Part shown: piece by piece, positions 9,267-19,387 of the stretch
Position numbering within the stretch: position 1 is the stretch's first letter
Layout of the letters: the number at the start of each line of letters is the position of its first letter
DNA from: Candidatus Neoehrlichia procyonis str. RAC413
Lineage (GTDB): Bacteria; Pseudomonadota; Alphaproteobacteria; Rickettsiales; Anaplasmataceae
Length of the DNA: 64,000 nucleotides
NCBI RefSeq assembly: GCF_000964795.1
Contig: NZ_LANX01000001.1
Span: forward strand, 1,116,001 to 1,180,000
Direction of reading: 5' to 3'
The notes under the pieces: generated by a model
What the model was told of the DNA's origin: nothing
The model's database searches: none
Seen by the model: the letters and a program-made list of their open reading frames with translations, nothing else
Program-made: the position numbers and the translations under genes

Positions 9267-10583
9267 TTAATCTTGAATTAAAGGTGACCAATGTGGACTA
9301 TAAGCATTAGTTGGAGTGTTTATGACTTTTTTATTAATACCAGTTAAATCTATGGACATAAGTCTTGATTGAAGATGAGCTTTGCCAGAAGGATGCTCTT
9401 GTTGTGTAAAAAGGATGATTCTTCCATTAGGAGACCATGTTGGACTCTCAACCACATAACCTTTTGCAAGTAGTCTTTCTCCGGTACCGTCTGGTTGTAT
9501 AACTCCTATATAAAAATTATTAGATAAAATTTTAGTAAAAGCAATCCAATCTCCCCTAGGAGACCATACTGGTGTTGCATATCTACCTTTACCAAAACTT
9601 ATTCTACGCTGATTTTTTCCATCAGCACTCATTACATATAATTGTTGAGACCCATTTCTGTCAGAGTTGAAAACTATAAACTTTTTATCAGGGGAATATG
9701 AAGCAGAAGTATTGATGAATTTATTATTTGTTAATTTATAAACTTTGTGATCTTTAAGGGTAATGGAGTATATATTTGTTTGTCCGTTTATAGACTCTGA
9801 TAGTAGTACTGACTTTCCATCAGGAGAGAATCTTGGTGAAGAACTTATACCGTTAAAATTTCCTAATATTACTGAGGATCCAGTATTTAAGTTTTTCATT
9901 ACAATTTTTCCTTTGTTTTTAATGTAAGTCATGTATGCAATGGCGGTTGCATTAGGAGAAAATCTTGGTGTTGAATAAAAATTGTATCCGCTTGTAAGAT
10001 AAATATTGTTTTCACCATCTTGATCCATAATGGCAATTTTTCTTGTTCTTGGAGACAGAGTTTCTGCTATGTATACTATTTTAGTATTAAAATACCCCTC
10101 TTCACCAGTAAGCCTATGATATATATTATCTGAAACAATATGTGCAGCACGTCGCCAGCTTGTTATTACAAAAGTTAAGGACTGGCCAGACAGTTCCTTA
10201 CCAAGGGTAATATCCCATATACGAAATTTAACCTCTATTTTATCTTGTTCATTTTCTTTAACGCTGCCGGTAATTAACATATCTTTTTTTAATATCTTCC
10301 ATAGTGATGAAGTTGGTAATGCATTTGAATTGATATCGAAGTCACTTGCGTGCTGAGTTGTTACATTAAACATTCCGGTGTTATTTAAGTTATTTTGTAT
10401 TACTTTTATAATATTTTTTCCAATTTCATTTTCAAGATTAGTTGTAAAATGAAAAGGAAGAATAATGATGGAAATGTTTTCTGTATTACCTCTAGTAATA
10501 TCAATCTTAAGTTCACCATGTGACTTATTAGGAACAACATTTAATATTGTAAAAAGCAATAATAAGAATAAACGATAAAGCAT
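9267..10583 (-). CDS. tolB: Tol-Pal system beta-propeller protein
   Basis: This 438-residue periplasmic protein begins with a cleavable signal peptide (about 1-22, cut before ELKIDITRG). An N-terminal alpha/beta domain follows to about residue 165, then a six-bladed propeller made of repeated SPRFSPDG / YSPDKKFIVFNSDRNG type blades. TolB links Pal at the outer membrane with TolA and helps the envelope constrict during division. The gene starts 33 bases after the RNase J stop on the same strand, so the two are probably co-transcribed. The other tol and pal genes are not here. Length is normal for the family. Confidence 0.96.
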   Translation of the reverse strand: MLYRLFLLLLFTILNVVPNKSHGELKIDITRGNTENISIIILPFHFTTNLENEIGKNIIKVIQNNLNNTGMFNVTTQHASDFDINSNALPTSSLWKILKKDMLITGSVKENEQDKIEVKFRIWDITLGKELSGQSLTFVITSWRRAAHIVSDNIYHRLTGEEGYFNTKIVYIAETLSPRTRKIAIMDQDGENNIYLTSGYNFYSTPRFSPNATAIAYMTYIKNKGKIVMKNLNTGSSVILGNFNGISSSPRFSPDGKSVLLSESINGQTNIYSITLKDHKVYKLTNNKFINTSASYSPDKKFIVFNSDRNGSQQLYVMSADGKNQRRISFGKGRYATPVWSPRGDWIAFTKILSNNFYIGVIQPDGTGERLLAKGYVVESPTWSPNGRIILFTQQEHPSGKAHLQSRLMSIDLTGINKKVINTPTNAYSPHWSPLIQD

Positions 10584-10615
10584 TGTTTTAATTTTTTATT
10601 TCTTTTTTTGTACCA

Positions 10616-12247
10616 CTATACTATGTACTCTATTTGTACTTCTATAACTGGTTTATTTTGTATATCATATTTTAGAGTATTGAGAATTATGTTTTTTATA
10701 TAACTTTTAATATTTTGCATTTTGCTTGTATGGAACTTAGGACCTATTTTTTTTGTTATTTTTTGTATTAATGCTTTGTCTTCTACTTCATCTAACACAC
10801 CTGGTGCAATAATAGATGGTTCTTTAAGTAGTTGGTTTTTTTTGTTCATAATTAATGTTACTATAATAATACCTGCGTTTTTCATTTTTCTACGCATTGA
10901 CATTACTTTACCTTCGGGATGATGGAAGAAATTTCCATCAACACCAAAGTAACCAGATTTTACAGAGTCAATTTTTTTTCCTAATACTATATCAATAACA
11001 TCTCCTGGATTAGGAATAATATGATTTTTAATGCCGCATTCTTGTGCTACTTTTGTATGTTCATACATATGTATATATTCTCCATGTACTGGTATGCATA
11101 ACTTAGGGTTGGTAAGCGAGTACATTGTAATAATTTCTTCTCTTGCAGGGTGACCTGATACATGTACATTATCCATAAATTCTGTTATTACTTTTACGTT
11201 CATGTTGACAAAACGATTAAATACACCATAAATTCTTTTGTCATTTCCAGGAATAATTTTGGATGAAAAAATAATTGTATCTCCACTTTCCAATTTAGCT
11301 AACTTATGAGAATTAGTTGATAGTTTTGCAGTAGCTGCAAGTGGTTCACCTTGGCATCCTGTGCAGATGTAAAGTACCTTATTTTTTGGTAATTTTTTTG
11401 CTTGTGTTTCATCAATAAAATCAGGTATATCATTTAAATATCCACTATCTTTTGCAACTTGTATAATCCTAATAAGAGATTTTCCTAGAATTATGACATT
11501 TCTATTGAGTTGTTGAGATATTTTAATGAATGTATAAATTCTAGCAACATTAGAAGCAAATAAAGATACAGCTACTCTTTGGGTACTGTTTTTGATGATG
11601 TTGAATAAGCTATCATATAAATCTCCTTCTGATCCAGATTTTCCTTTAGTGAATATATTTGTTGAATCACATACAACTGCTAGTAATCCATTTTTACCGA
11701 GCTGTTTTAGTTTTTCAATATTAGAAGTAGGTCCAATAATGGGAGAATTATCGAGTTTCCAATCTCCTGTGTGTAAAATGCTTCCTACACTAGTATGAAT
11801 AGCGAGTGCGTGCATTTCAGGTATAGAATGTGTCATATTGATAAATTCTATGGTAAAAGAGTCAAGAATTAGCTTTTTAGAAGTGTCAACTTCTTTAATC
11901 GGGACTTCTAGGGAAAATTCCTTTAACTTTGCTCTGAGAAGTGTTGCTGTAAACTTTGTTGCATACACTGTGCATCTTAAGTCTTCCCATAAATACTGTA
12001 CTGCTCCAATATGATCTTCATGTGCGTGTGTTAGTATAATGCCAAGTAAATCTTTTCGACGTTTTTTTATGAAGCTAATATCAGCAACAATCATATTTAT
12101 TCCTGGCATAATATCACTGTCAGCAAACCCTGCTCCTAAATCAACTATGATCCACTTGCCTTGGAAATGATATAGCGTAACATTCATACCTATTTTTCCT
12201 ACACCACCTAAAGGTACGAATAAAAAATTATTGGGATTAAAATTCAT
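10616..12247 (-). CDS. rnj: ribonuclease J
   Basis: This 543-residue metallo-beta-lactamase/beta-CASP nuclease has the zinc-binding motif THAHEDH at 73-79. HTGDWKLD, SDSTN-like CDSTNIF and the late SGHPAREE and PVHGEYIH motifs follow in the order expected for RNase J. The enzyme degrades and matures RNA by 5'-3' exonucleolytic and endonucleolytic cleavage. Alphaproteobacteria use it alongside RNase E. It is transcribed ahead of tolB with a 32-base gap. The ATG at 12247 gives the standard N-terminus FVPLGGVGKIGMN. Length agrees with alphaproteobacterial members. Confidence 0.95.
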   Translation of the reverse strand: MNFNPNNFLFVPLGGVGKIGMNVTLYHFQGKWIIVDLGAGFADSDIMPGINMIVADISFIKKRRKDLLGIILTHAHEDHIGAVQYLWEDLRCTVYATKFTATLLRAKLKEFSLEVPIKEVDTSKKLILDSFTIEFINMTHSIPEMHALAIHTSVGSILHTGDWKLDNSPIIGPTSNIEKLKQLGKNGLLAVVCDSTNIFTKGKSGSEGDLYDSLFNIIKNSTQRVAVSLFASNVARIYTFIKISQQLNRNVIILGKSLIRIIQVAKDSGYLNDIPDFIDETQAKKLPKNKVLYICTGCQGEPLAATAKLSTNSHKLAKLESGDTIIFSSKIIPGNDKRIYGVFNRFVNMNVKVITEFMDNVHVSGHPAREEIITMYSLTNPKLCIPVHGEYIHMYEHTKVAQECGIKNHIIPNPGDVIDIVLGKKIDSVKSGYFGVDGNFFHHPEGKVMSMRRKMKNAGIIIVTLIMNKKNQLLKEPSIIAPGVLDEVEDKALIQKITKKIGPKFHTSKMQNIKSYIKNIILNTLKYDIQNKPVIEVQIEYIV

Positions 12248-12977
12248 GTAAATATCGAAAAAATTAAATAAGTTAAGTATTTTAGGATATCACATATAAT
12301 TTCCATTACAAACAAAAACTAATTTAGTAAATTAGCTGTTTAATAATGTTTTTTATATTTAAATTACAGGTATTATGGATAATTGTTATGATAAGGTATG
12401 TTACTATAGTAGAAACATTTTAAAAATTGCATTTTTGATCAGTATTAATAATTTTTTATGTGTAGAGTTAGTTAAATACTATGACAGTATATTAGTTTTT
12501 ATCAAAAAGAATTTATTTTTATCAGCAATTTAATGTGTTTAAATCTCTAATAAAGGCAATAGTTGTTATTTTAATGAACTGTTAATCGTATTTCTCAATA
12601 TGTTAATTAATAGTAGTAGATGTTGTTTATAAGATTCTTATGAGTATAAGAAATTATCACTTGTAGGGCATAGGATAAAAAAGGAATGATTGGATAATTA
12701 AGTATATTTTTTTGTATCAGTAGAATATATGTTTAGTATTTTAATTCATTGAAAATATTTAAAGGAAGTTTATAATGTATTTGTTTGTGTAAGTATATAA
12801 TTATGGGTACAGCGCTATATGCTGGTAATAATGATATCTTATAGGTTGCTTATTTCTTTACTATTCTTAAGTACTCAATATGAGCTAAGGTGTATATGAG
12901 CAGTTTTAATTGTATTAAAAACAAAAAGTAAGAGGTATAGTATAAGAGGTTTTTAAATTATTGTTTGTGAGGATTTT
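12248..12977. other. 730-base divergent AT-rich spacer
   Basis: This spacer lies between rnj (minus) and the metallophosphoesterase gene (plus), so it must hold two divergent promoters. I find no strong consensus pair and no RNA gene. A purine-rich stretch near 12930-12976 precedes the esterase start. Confidence 0.4.
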
Positions 12978-14243
12978 GTGAGTATATTAAAATTTGTACT
13001 ATTTCTAATGGTATATTTTTTTAGTATATGCGTAAAAGCCGATGTATTATTTATTTGGTCTCAAGTTGTAAGTGGTAATAATTTAAGTGTTAGAGCAATA
13101 GTTTCTTTGCAAGATGATTGTCCTATAATTAGTATTGACAATCAAACAAGAAAAATGGATATCAGAGCCTTTCCTATATATGAAAAAAATGCAGTTTTTG
13201 ATAATAAAGTATGTGAAGCGCTAATTTCTAACACTGCAAAAGTTGTTAAAGTAGGTGATGATGTAATACCTGTTCTTCCTAGCAAAATAAAGAAAATTGC
13301 GATAATAGGTGATACAGGATGCAGAGTATCATCATATTACCAACAAAATTGTAAATTGCAAGATACATGGCCGCTAGAAAAAATTTTGTACCAAATATCT
13401 CAGCATAATCCTGACTTAGTAATACATGTTGGGGATTACTTGTATAGGGAGAAGGATTGTGTTGATGATAAAGAGTGTGATAAGGGTATTTATGGGGATA
13501 ACTTTAATACTTGGAAGCTTGATTGGTTAGCTCCATCTAAATTATTGTCAAAAAAAGCTCCTTTTATATTTGTACGTGGTAATCACGAAAATTGTAATAG
13601 GGCTTATAAGGGGTGGTTTAGGTATTTAAGCGCAAGTCCTTTTGCCGACATAAGTAAGGAAGCATGTAAAGGTATTGTTGATTCTTGGGTTTTTACTTCG
13701 CATCGATTGGGTATATGTGATTTAAATTTTTATATACATGATTCTTCGGGCATTAATGAAGTGTTGTTTTCTAAGCAAGATATTAATAATGTTAGAAGTG
13801 GGTTTTTAGATAAATTAGATGACAAGTTGCCTACTTGGTTATTAACACATCGTCCTTTATGGAGTTATGCTGATAGAATGGGTATTATATATTATGGAAA
13901 TTTATTGCAGGTTAAAGCTTTTGGTAATATTTTACCTAAAAATTTATTGGCAATAGTGTCAGGGCATCTTCATATAGGACAAACGCTGATAATAAGGATT
14001 AGAGATGGAAAAGACGTTATAACTCAAGTAATAGTAGGTAATAGTGGCACTAAGCTTGATAATGTAAAATTTTTAAAGATACATGATATAAAAATTGGCG
14101 ACTTTGCTGCAAATAATGTTCAAAGTGTTGAGGGTTTTGGGTTTGCAATTGCACAGTTAAATAAAAATTACTCAATTATAAAATATTATAACGTGGAAAA
14201 TAAAGAAGTGCATCAATTAAAAATATTAAATAAAATATCATAG
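12978..14243 (+). CDS. exported metallophosphoesterase (calcineurin-like)
   Basis: This 421-residue protein has a signal peptide (about 1-21, ending before ADVLFIW) and the five metal-binding blocks of calcineurin-like phosphoesterases. They are GDTG (about 113), GDYLYR, RGNHENC, a lone histidine in LLTHRP, and SGHLHIGQT. Several cysteines fit an oxidising compartment, so I place it in the periplasm. The substrate is unknown; relatives act on phosphate mono- or diesters. The start is a GTG at 12978 with tgagga about 8 bases upstream. It lies just before the ribosomal operon on the same strand, but a separate promoter follows, so no functional link is implied. Confidence 0.85.
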   Translation: MSILKFVLFLMVYFFSICVKADVLFIWSQVVSGNNLSVRAIVSLQDDCPIISIDNQTRKMDIRAFPIYEKNAVFDNKVCEALISNTAKVVKVGDDVIPVLPSKIKKIAIIGDTGCRVSSYYQQNCKLQDTWPLEKILYQISQHNPDLVIHVGDYLYREKDCVDDKECDKGIYGDNFNTWKLDWLAPSKLLSKKAPFIFVRGNHENCNRAYKGWFRYLSASPFADISKEACKGIVDSWVFTSHRLGICDLNFYIHDSSGINEVLFSKQDINNVRSGFLDKLDDKLPTWLLTHRPLWSYADRMGIIYYGNLLQVKAFGNILPKNLLAIVSGHLHIGQTLIIRIRDGKDVITQVIVGNSGTKLDNVKFLKIHDIKIGDFAANNVQSVEGFGFAIAQLNKNYSIIKYYNVENKEVHQLKILNKIS

Positions 14244-14286
14244 GATTATGTGATTGTTATATATAAATAAAATATTAAATTATATA

Positions 14287-14315
14287 TTGACTGAAATTTA
14301 TGATTATTTTATAAG
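14287..14315 (+). promoter_or_regulatory. predicted sigma-70 type promoter of the rpsL-to-rpoC operon
   Basis: A TTGACT -35 box (14287-14292) is followed by exactly 17 bases and a TATAAG -10 box (14310-14315). Transcription would start near 14322, about 57 bases before rpsL. This is one of only two near-consensus promoters I could find in the window; the other drives 16S rRNA. Confidence 0.6.
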
Positions 14316-14378
14316 TAATAGTATTTCTGTTATTTAAATCTGGGATAGTATTCTTTAATAAATAAGGTTATTTAGTGT

Positions 14379-14753
14379 ATGCCTACTATAAATCAATTAG
14401 TTCGTAATCCTAGGAAGTCACGTGCTTCTGTAAATAAGGCACCTGCTCTTCAGCATAATCCTCAAAAAAGGGCAGTGTGTGTTAAGGTTTATACTACTAC
14501 TCCTAGGAAGCCTAATTCAGCGTTGCGTAAAGTTGCTAGGGTAAAGATATCCGGTTATGGAAGTGAAGTTATAGCATACATTCCTGGCGAAGGTCATAAT
14601 TTGCAAGAACATTCAGTGGTGTTAATTAGAGGTGGACGTGTAAAGGATTTACCAGGTGTGCGCTATCATATAGTTCGTGGTGCATTGGATGCTAAGGGAG
14701 TGCAAGGTAGAAAGAAGTCACGATCAAAATATGGGGTTAAGAAAAATGGTTAA
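14379..14753 (+). CDS. rpsL: 30S ribosomal protein S12
   Basis: This 124-residue S12 is the decoding-centre protein of the small subunit. The highly conserved [12 protein letters not shown] block is at 39-50 and the second conserved loop, [12 protein letters not shown], at about 84-95. Residue 43 (Met counted as 1) is Arg rather than the usual Lys. Replacement of this lysine by arginine is a classic streptomycin-resistance change in other bacteria. Lys in the second loop (about 87) is retained. It is the first gene of the long expression operon; rpsG follows 12 bases later. Confidence 0.98.
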   Translation: MPTINQLVRNPRKSRASVNKAPALQHNPQKRAVCVKVYTTTPRKPNSALRKVARVKISGYGSEVIAYIPGEGHNLQEHSVVLIRGGRVKDLPGVRYHIVRGALDAKGVQGRKKSRSKYGVKKNG

Positions 14754-14765
14754 GATGGTAGTATA

Positions 14766-15248
14766 ATGTCACGTCGTTGTAAAGTAAATAAAAGGATTAT
14801 TGTTCCTGACTCAAAGTATAATAGTGTATTATTAGCGCGTTTTATAAATGTAGTGATGTGTTGCGGTAAAAAGTCTTTAGCTGAGAAAATAGTATATGGA
14901 GCATTAGATTTGGCGGAGTCTCGCTTTGGTGAAAGTGGGATTACTATTTTTAATAACGCTTTAAATAATGTAATGCCGCAAATGGAGGTGCGTTCGCGTA
15001 GAATAGGTGGTGTTACTTATCAAATTCCTGTTGAAGTAAGAGAGGATAGATCAATTTCATTGGCATTAAGGTGGATTTCTAAGGCTGCGTGTGCAAGTAG
15101 GAGGCATAGTAATAAGACATACATGGAGTGCTTGTGTAATGAATTATTAGAGTCTTGTAATAAGCGTGGTGGTGCATATAAGATTCGTGAAGAAAAGTAT
15201 AAAATGGCCGAAGCTAATAAGGCATTTTCGCATTTTAGGTTTAATTAA
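14766..15248 (+). CDS. rpsG: 30S ribosomal protein S7
   Basis: This 160-residue S7 nucleates assembly of the 30S head by binding the 3' domain of 16S rRNA. It has the usual helical body, with [22 protein letters not shown] near the start, [18 protein letters not shown] in the beta-hairpin and HFRF at the end. The start ATG is 12 bases after rpsL. The length is normal. The order rpsL-rpsG-fusA-tuf is the classical str operon. Confidence 0.97.
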   Translation: MSRRCKVNKRIIVPDSKYNSVLLARFINVVMCCGKKSLAEKIVYGALDLAESRFGESGITIFNNALNNVMPQMEVRSRRIGGVTYQIPVEVREDRSISLALRWISKAACASRRHSNKTYMECLCNELLESCNKRGGAYKIREEKYKMAEANKAFSHFRFN

Positions 15249-15262
15249 TCAAAGAGGGATAG

Positions 15263-17341
15263 GTGAGCAAGAATAATTGTTTATCTAAGTGTAGAAATAT
15301 AGGTATTATGGCTCATATAGATGCCGGCAAAACTACTACTACGGAGCGTATACTTTTTTACACAGGTAAACAAAATAGAATAGGTGAGGTGCATGAAGGT
15401 GCTGCTTCAATGGATTGGATGGAACAAGAAAAGGAGCGAGGAATTACCATTACATCTGCAGCCACTACATGTTTTTGGAATAGTCATAAAATCAATATTA
15501 TTGATACTCCTGGTCATGTTGATTTTACAGTAGAAGTTGAAAGATCTCTTAGAGTATTGGATGGAGCGATTGCAGTCTTTGATGGTGTTGCTGGTGTTGA
15601 ACCTCAATCGGAAACAGTGTGGAGACAGGCAGATAAGTATAATGTTCCTAGGATTTGTTTTGTTAATAAAATGGATAGGGTAGGAGCAGATTTTTCTAGA
15701 TGTGTTGATATGATAGTGCATAGGTTAGGTTCTTGCCCTTTAGTTTTGCAATTGCCAATAGGAGTTGATAAAGGTTTTGTAGGGGTAGTAGATTTAATAG
15801 AGATGCGATCTATTATTTGGGAAGAAGATTCTCTTGGGGCGAACTTTGCGTACCAAAGCATTCCTGATAATATGCTTGATCAAGCGGAAAAATATAGAGC
15901 ACAGCTTTTAGAGAGTGTTGTTGAACTTAGTGATGAAGCAATGAATTTATATCTTGAAGGAAATGATATTCCTGTACCTTTGTTGAAGCACTGTATACGT
16001 GTAGGTGTAATTCAATCAAAATTTGTCCCTGTTTTGTGTGGTTCTGCATTTAAAAATAAGGGTGTGCAACCCTTATTGGATGCTGTAGTTGATTTTTTGC
16101 CTGCACCTGATGATGTTCCTATGATTGAAGGTAGTAGTATCTCTAATGTAGATGAAGTTATATCTGTCAAATCTTCTGTAGGTGAAAAATTTGTTGCATT
16201 GGCTTTTAAGGTTATGGCAGATAAGTTTGTTGGTAGTTTAACTTTTATAAGAATATATTCTGGTAAATTGACAAGTAAAATATCAGTACTGAACTCTGTG
16301 AAGAATGTGACAGAATCTATAGGAAGAATTTTATTGATGCACGCTAATAATAGAGAAGATATTTCAGAGGCACAAGCGGGGGATATAGTTGCCTTAGCTG
16401 GTCTTAAGAAAACTACTACAGGGGATACTTTATGTGCGGTGGATTTTCCTGTTGTTTTAGAACGTATGGATTTTCCTGATCCTGTCATGGAAATAGCAAT
16501 AGAGCCAAAGTCTACATTTGATCAAGAAAAAATGGGTGTGGCATTAAATAGGCTGGTTGCTGAAGATCCTTCGTTAAAGATGTTTGTAAATAATGAAAGT
16601 GGTCAGACAATTTTAAAGGGTATGGGTGAGTTGCACTTAGAGGTAATAGTTGATAGAATGAAGCGCGAGTTTAACGTGGAGGCTAATATAGGTGCTCCGC
16701 AAGTAGCGTATCGTGAAACAGTTACAAAGTCTATTGAAATCGAATATATTCATAAAAAACAAACTGGTGGAGCTGGTCAATTTGCTAAAGTTAATATATT
16801 ATTTGAGCCATTATCGCCGGGTTCTGGTTTTATATTTGAAAGTAAAATTACTGGTGGAGCAATTCCTAAAGAATATATACCTGGTGTACAAAATGGATTA
16901 GAAATTGCCAAGGAAAGTGGTGTGATAGCAGGATTTCCAGTGATTGATTTCAAGGCTACTTTATTTGATGGAGCCTTTCATGAAGTTGATTCAAGTCCTT
17001 TAGCATTTGAATTGGCTGCTAAGGGCGCATTTAGAGATATGCTAAATAAAGCTGGGTCTATATTACTTGAACCGGTAATGCGTGTTGAAATTATTACCCC
17101 TGAAGAATATATGGGTGATGTAATAGGGGATGTAAATAGTAGAAGAGGTAGAGTATTAGAGATGCAAGATCGTCATAATACTAAGCTAATAACAGCTTTG
17201 ATTCCTCTTGGAAGAATGTTTGGATATGTAAAGGATTTGCGTTCTATATCTCAGGGGAGAGCTCAATATAGTATGTATTTTGCTTGTTATGAGCAAGTTC
17301 CTGATAATATAGTGGTTAATGATATAAAAAGTAAGGTATAA
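15263..17341 (+). CDS. fusA: elongation factor G
   Basis: This 692-residue translational GTPase drives tRNA-mRNA translocation and works with RRF in ribosome recycling. The GTPase motifs are AHIDAGKTT (G1), RGITI (G2), DTPGHVDF (G3) and NKMD (G4). Domains II-V follow at normal length, including GGAGQFAKV in domain IV. The start is a GTG at 15263 with agaggga 6-9 bases upstream. It ends two bases before tuf, so the two are tightly coupled. Confidence 0.98.
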   Translation: MSKNNCLSKCRNIGIMAHIDAGKTTTTERILFYTGKQNRIGEVHEGAASMDWMEQEKERGITITSAATTCFWNSHKINIIDTPGHVDFTVEVERSLRVLDGAIAVFDGVAGVEPQSETVWRQADKYNVPRICFVNKMDRVGADFSRCVDMIVHRLGSCPLVLQLPIGVDKGFVGVVDLIEMRSIIWEEDSLGANFAYQSIPDNMLDQAEKYRAQLLESVVELSDEAMNLYLEGNDIPVPLLKHCIRVGVIQSKFVPVLCGSAFKNKGVQPLLDAVVDFLPAPDDVPMIEGSSISNVDEVISVKSSVGEKFVALAFKVMADKFVGSLTFIRIYSGKLTSKISVLNSVKNVTESIGRILLMHANNREDISEAQAGDIVALAGLKKTTTGDTLCAVDFPVVLERMDFPDPVMEIAIEPKSTFDQEKMGVALNRLVAEDPSLKMFVNNESGQTILKGMGELHLEVIVDRMKREFNVEANIGAPQVAYRETVTKSIEIEYIHKKQTGGAGQFAKVNILFEPLSPGSGFIFESKITGGAIPKEYIPGVQNGLEIAKESGVIAGFPVIDFKATLFDGAFHEVDSSPLAFELAAKGAFRDMLNKAGSILLEPVMRVEIITPEEYMGDVIGDVNSRRGRVLEMQDRHNTKLITALIPLGRMFGYVKDLRSISQGRAQYSMYFACYEQVPDNIVVNDIKSKV

Positions 17342-17343
17342 AG

Positions 17344-18552
17344 ATGACAGATACTAGGAAGCCACACATTAATGTAGGTACAATAGGGCATGTTGATCAT
17401 GGTAAGACAACATTGACAGCTGCGCTAACTACAGTGTTAGCAAAGAAATTAAGTGGAGCGAATAAAGTAGTAAAGTACGATGAAATAGATAAGGCACCTG
17501 AAGAGAAAGCAAGAGGTATAACGATTTCTACGGCACACGTAGAATATGAAACAGAGAGTAGACACTATGCGCATGTTGACTGTCCTGGGCACGCTGATTA
17601 CATAAAAAATATGATAACAGGTGCTGCGCAAATGGATATAGCAATATTAGTAGTTTCTGCTACTGATGGAGCGATGCCGCAGACAAGAGAGCATATATTA
17701 TTAGCAAAGCAGGTAGGTGTTAAAGATATAGTTGTATGGGTAAATAAGTGTGATGTTGTTACAGATAATGATATGCTGGAATTGGTAGAGATGGAGATGA
17801 GAGAGCTATTAACAAATTACGGATATCAAGGAAGCAGTATAGACATAATAAGAGGATCAGCAATAAAGGCGTTAGAGGATGAAGGTGCTGATGGAGAGTG
17901 GAGCGATAAGATAATGGAGTTAATGGCAGCATTAGAGAAGATAGAATTACCACTAAGAGAAAAAGATAAGCCATTTTTGATGTCAATAGAGGATGTATTT
18001 TCTATACCTGGTAGAGGTACTGTAGTAACAGGAAGAATAGAGCGTGGAGTTATAAGGGTAGGAGATAAAGTAGAGATAGTAGGATTAAGGGAGCTTCAAA
18101 GTACTGTATGTACAGGTGTTGAAATGTTTCACAAGGCATTAGGTGCTGGGGAAGCAGGAGATAATGCAGGGATTTTGCTAAGGGGCATAAAGAAAGAGGA
18201 TGTTGAGAGAGGTCAGGTATTAAGTGCACCTGGGCAAATACGTTCGTACAATGGATTTAAGGCGGAAGTTTATATATTAAAGAAAGAAGAAGGTGGAAGG
18301 CATACACCATTTTTTTCAAACTATCAGCCGCAGTTTTATGTAAGAACTACTGATGTTACTGGTAGTATAAAATTGGCAGAAGGAATAGAGATGGTTATGC
18401 CTGGTGATAATTTAAGTATAGAAGTAAGCTTAGATAAAGCAGTTGCGATAGAAAAAGGATTAAGATTTGCAATACGTGAAGGTGGAAGAACTGTTGGATC
18501 TGGTATTATTACTGAAATCTTGGAGTATAAAGTGAATGGGAGTGTAGCTTAA
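17344..18552 (+). CDS. tuf: elongation factor Tu, with a short C-terminal extension running into tRNA-Trp
   Basis: This 402-residue EF-Tu delivers aminoacyl-tRNA to the ribosome. The GTPase motifs [22 protein letters not shown] and NKCD are all intact. The familiar EF-Tu ending falls at residue 394 (ITEILE). Here the frame runs on for eight more residues (YKVNGSVA), and its TAA stop at 18550-18552 is formed by bases 13-15 of the downstream tRNA-Trp gene. tuf and the tRNA therefore overlap by 15 bases. Processing of the tRNA from the primary transcript would cut the tuf message before its stop codon. Family members usually number two per genome in Rickettsiales; only one is in this window. Confidence 0.97.
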   Translation: MTDTRKPHINVGTIGHVDHGKTTLTAALTTVLAKKLSGANKVVKYDEIDKAPEEKARGITISTAHVEYETESRHYAHVDCPGHADYIKNMITGAAQMDIAILVVSATDGAMPQTREHILLAKQVGVKDIVVWVNKCDVVTDNDMLELVEMEMRELLTNYGYQGSSIDIIRGSAIKALEDEGADGEWSDKIMELMAALEKIELPLREKDKPFLMSIEDVFSIPGRGTVVTGRIERGVIRVGDKVEIVGLRELQSTVCTGVEMFHKALGAGEAGDNAGILLRGIKKEDVERGQVLSAPGQIRSYNGFKAEVYILKKEEGGRHTPFFSNYQPQFYVRTTDVTGSIKLAEGIEMVMPGDNLSIEVSLDKAVAIEKGLRFAIREGGRTVGSGIITEILEYKVNGSVA

Positions 18553-18613
18553 CTGGTAGAGCATCAGTCTCCAAAACTGAGGGTTATAGGTTCAATTCCT
18601 ATCGCTCCTGCCA
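18538..18613 (+). tRNA. trnW: tRNA-Trp (CCA anticodon)
   Basis: This is a 76-base cloverleaf with an encoded 3' CCA. The acceptor stem is gggagtg with cgctcct (one G-U at each of two pairs). The anticodon stem-loop is tcagt-ctccaaa-actga with anticodon CCA, and the T arm contains ggttcaattcc. Between tuf and secE is the place trnW occupies in many bacteria. Its first 15 bases also encode the end of tuf. The tRNA must be cut out of the long operon transcript by RNase P and 3' nucleases. Confidence 0.95.
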
Positions 18614-18637
18614 TTTAAAAATATGTCAGGTGTATGC

Positions 18638-18838
18638 ATGATAAGTGTTATTAATAAATTTTTATATAGTGTGAAGCACGAAGCTTTGCAGGTTTCGTGG
18701 GCTTCAAAAAATGAAATTATGATGTTTTTGTTGATAGTTATACTAGTAATTACTTTTGCGTCCATTTTATTTTGCTGTGTAGATTTTTTATTCCTAAAAT
18801 TAATTAGGATAGTGCTTGAGGTAATTTATGGAATGTAA
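18638..18838 (+). CDS. secE: preprotein translocase subunit SecE
   Basis: This is a short single-helix SecE of 66 residues. It has the conserved amphipathic block before the membrane (F-x6-E-x3-VSWASKNE, with W-A in place of the usual W-P) and one transmembrane helix at about residues 31-55. SecE clamps SecY in the protein-export channel. I prefer the ATG at 18638, preceded by caggtg, over the in-frame ATG at 18623, which would add five residues. The 3' end overlaps nusG by 11 bases, which suggests translational coupling. Confidence 0.88.
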   Translation: MISVINKFLYSVKHEALQVSWASKNEIMMFLLIVILVITFASILFCCVDFLFLKLIRIVLEVIYGM

Positions 18839-19385
18839 TGATGCTTATAAGTGGTATATTATTCAAGTATTATCTGGAAATGAGGAAAAGGTATCTCAGA
18901 TTATTATGGAAAGATCTAAGCAATTAGGAATAATGGATGATTTTTCTGAAGTATTTATTCCTTATGAGGAGGTAACTAAGGTTAAACGTAATAAGAAGGT
19001 AATAGTAAAAAGGAAGTTATTACCTGGGTATGTATTCTTGTTGATGAAGTTAAATAATGATAATATGGCTTTTATTAGGGCTATACCTAAAGTGTCTAAT
19101 TTTCTTCTTAGTGATGATTCTAGTTTACCTAAAGTAATTTCATTTGAGGAAATGGCATTAATGCGTCAAAAAATGAATCATGGTGCTATAGTTGATGATA
19201 ATAAAGGAATAGATTTTGAAGTGGGAGATGAAGTAGTTATAAATGATGGGTTATTTCAAGATTTTACGGGTAAAGTAGAATACGTTAATGAAGATAAAGA
19301 GATAGCTGGAGTAAGTGTTATGATATTCGGTAGATTAACTAAAATAGAATTTAAGTTACAACATATACAAAAACTGGAGGGATAG
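18828..19385 (+). CDS. nusG: transcription termination/antitermination protein NusG
   Basis: This 185-residue NusG has an N-terminal NGN domain (WYIIQVLSGNEEKV, LLPGYVFLLM) that binds RNA polymerase. A C-terminal KOW domain (VGDEVVINDGLFQDFTGKV) contacts Rho or ribosomal S10. Its start lies inside secE, with tgaggtaattt as ribosome-binding site. The secE-nusG-rplK order is universal in bacteria. Length is normal. Confidence 0.97.
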   Translation: MECNDAYKWYIIQVLSGNEEKVSQIIMERSKQLGIMDDFSEVFIPYEEVTKVKRNKKVIVKRKLLPGYVFLLMKLNNDNMAFIRAIPKVSNFLLSDDSSLPKVISFEEMALMRQKMNHGAIVDDNKGIDFEVGDEVVINDGLFQDFTGKVEYVNEDKEIAGVSVMIFGRLTKIEFKLQHIQKLEG

Positions 19386-19387
19386 TT

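Noticed and set aside
15604-15861. Minus-strand open frames in fusA (also 15407-15721 and 16012-16488)
   Set aside because: They are antisense shadows of elongation factor G.
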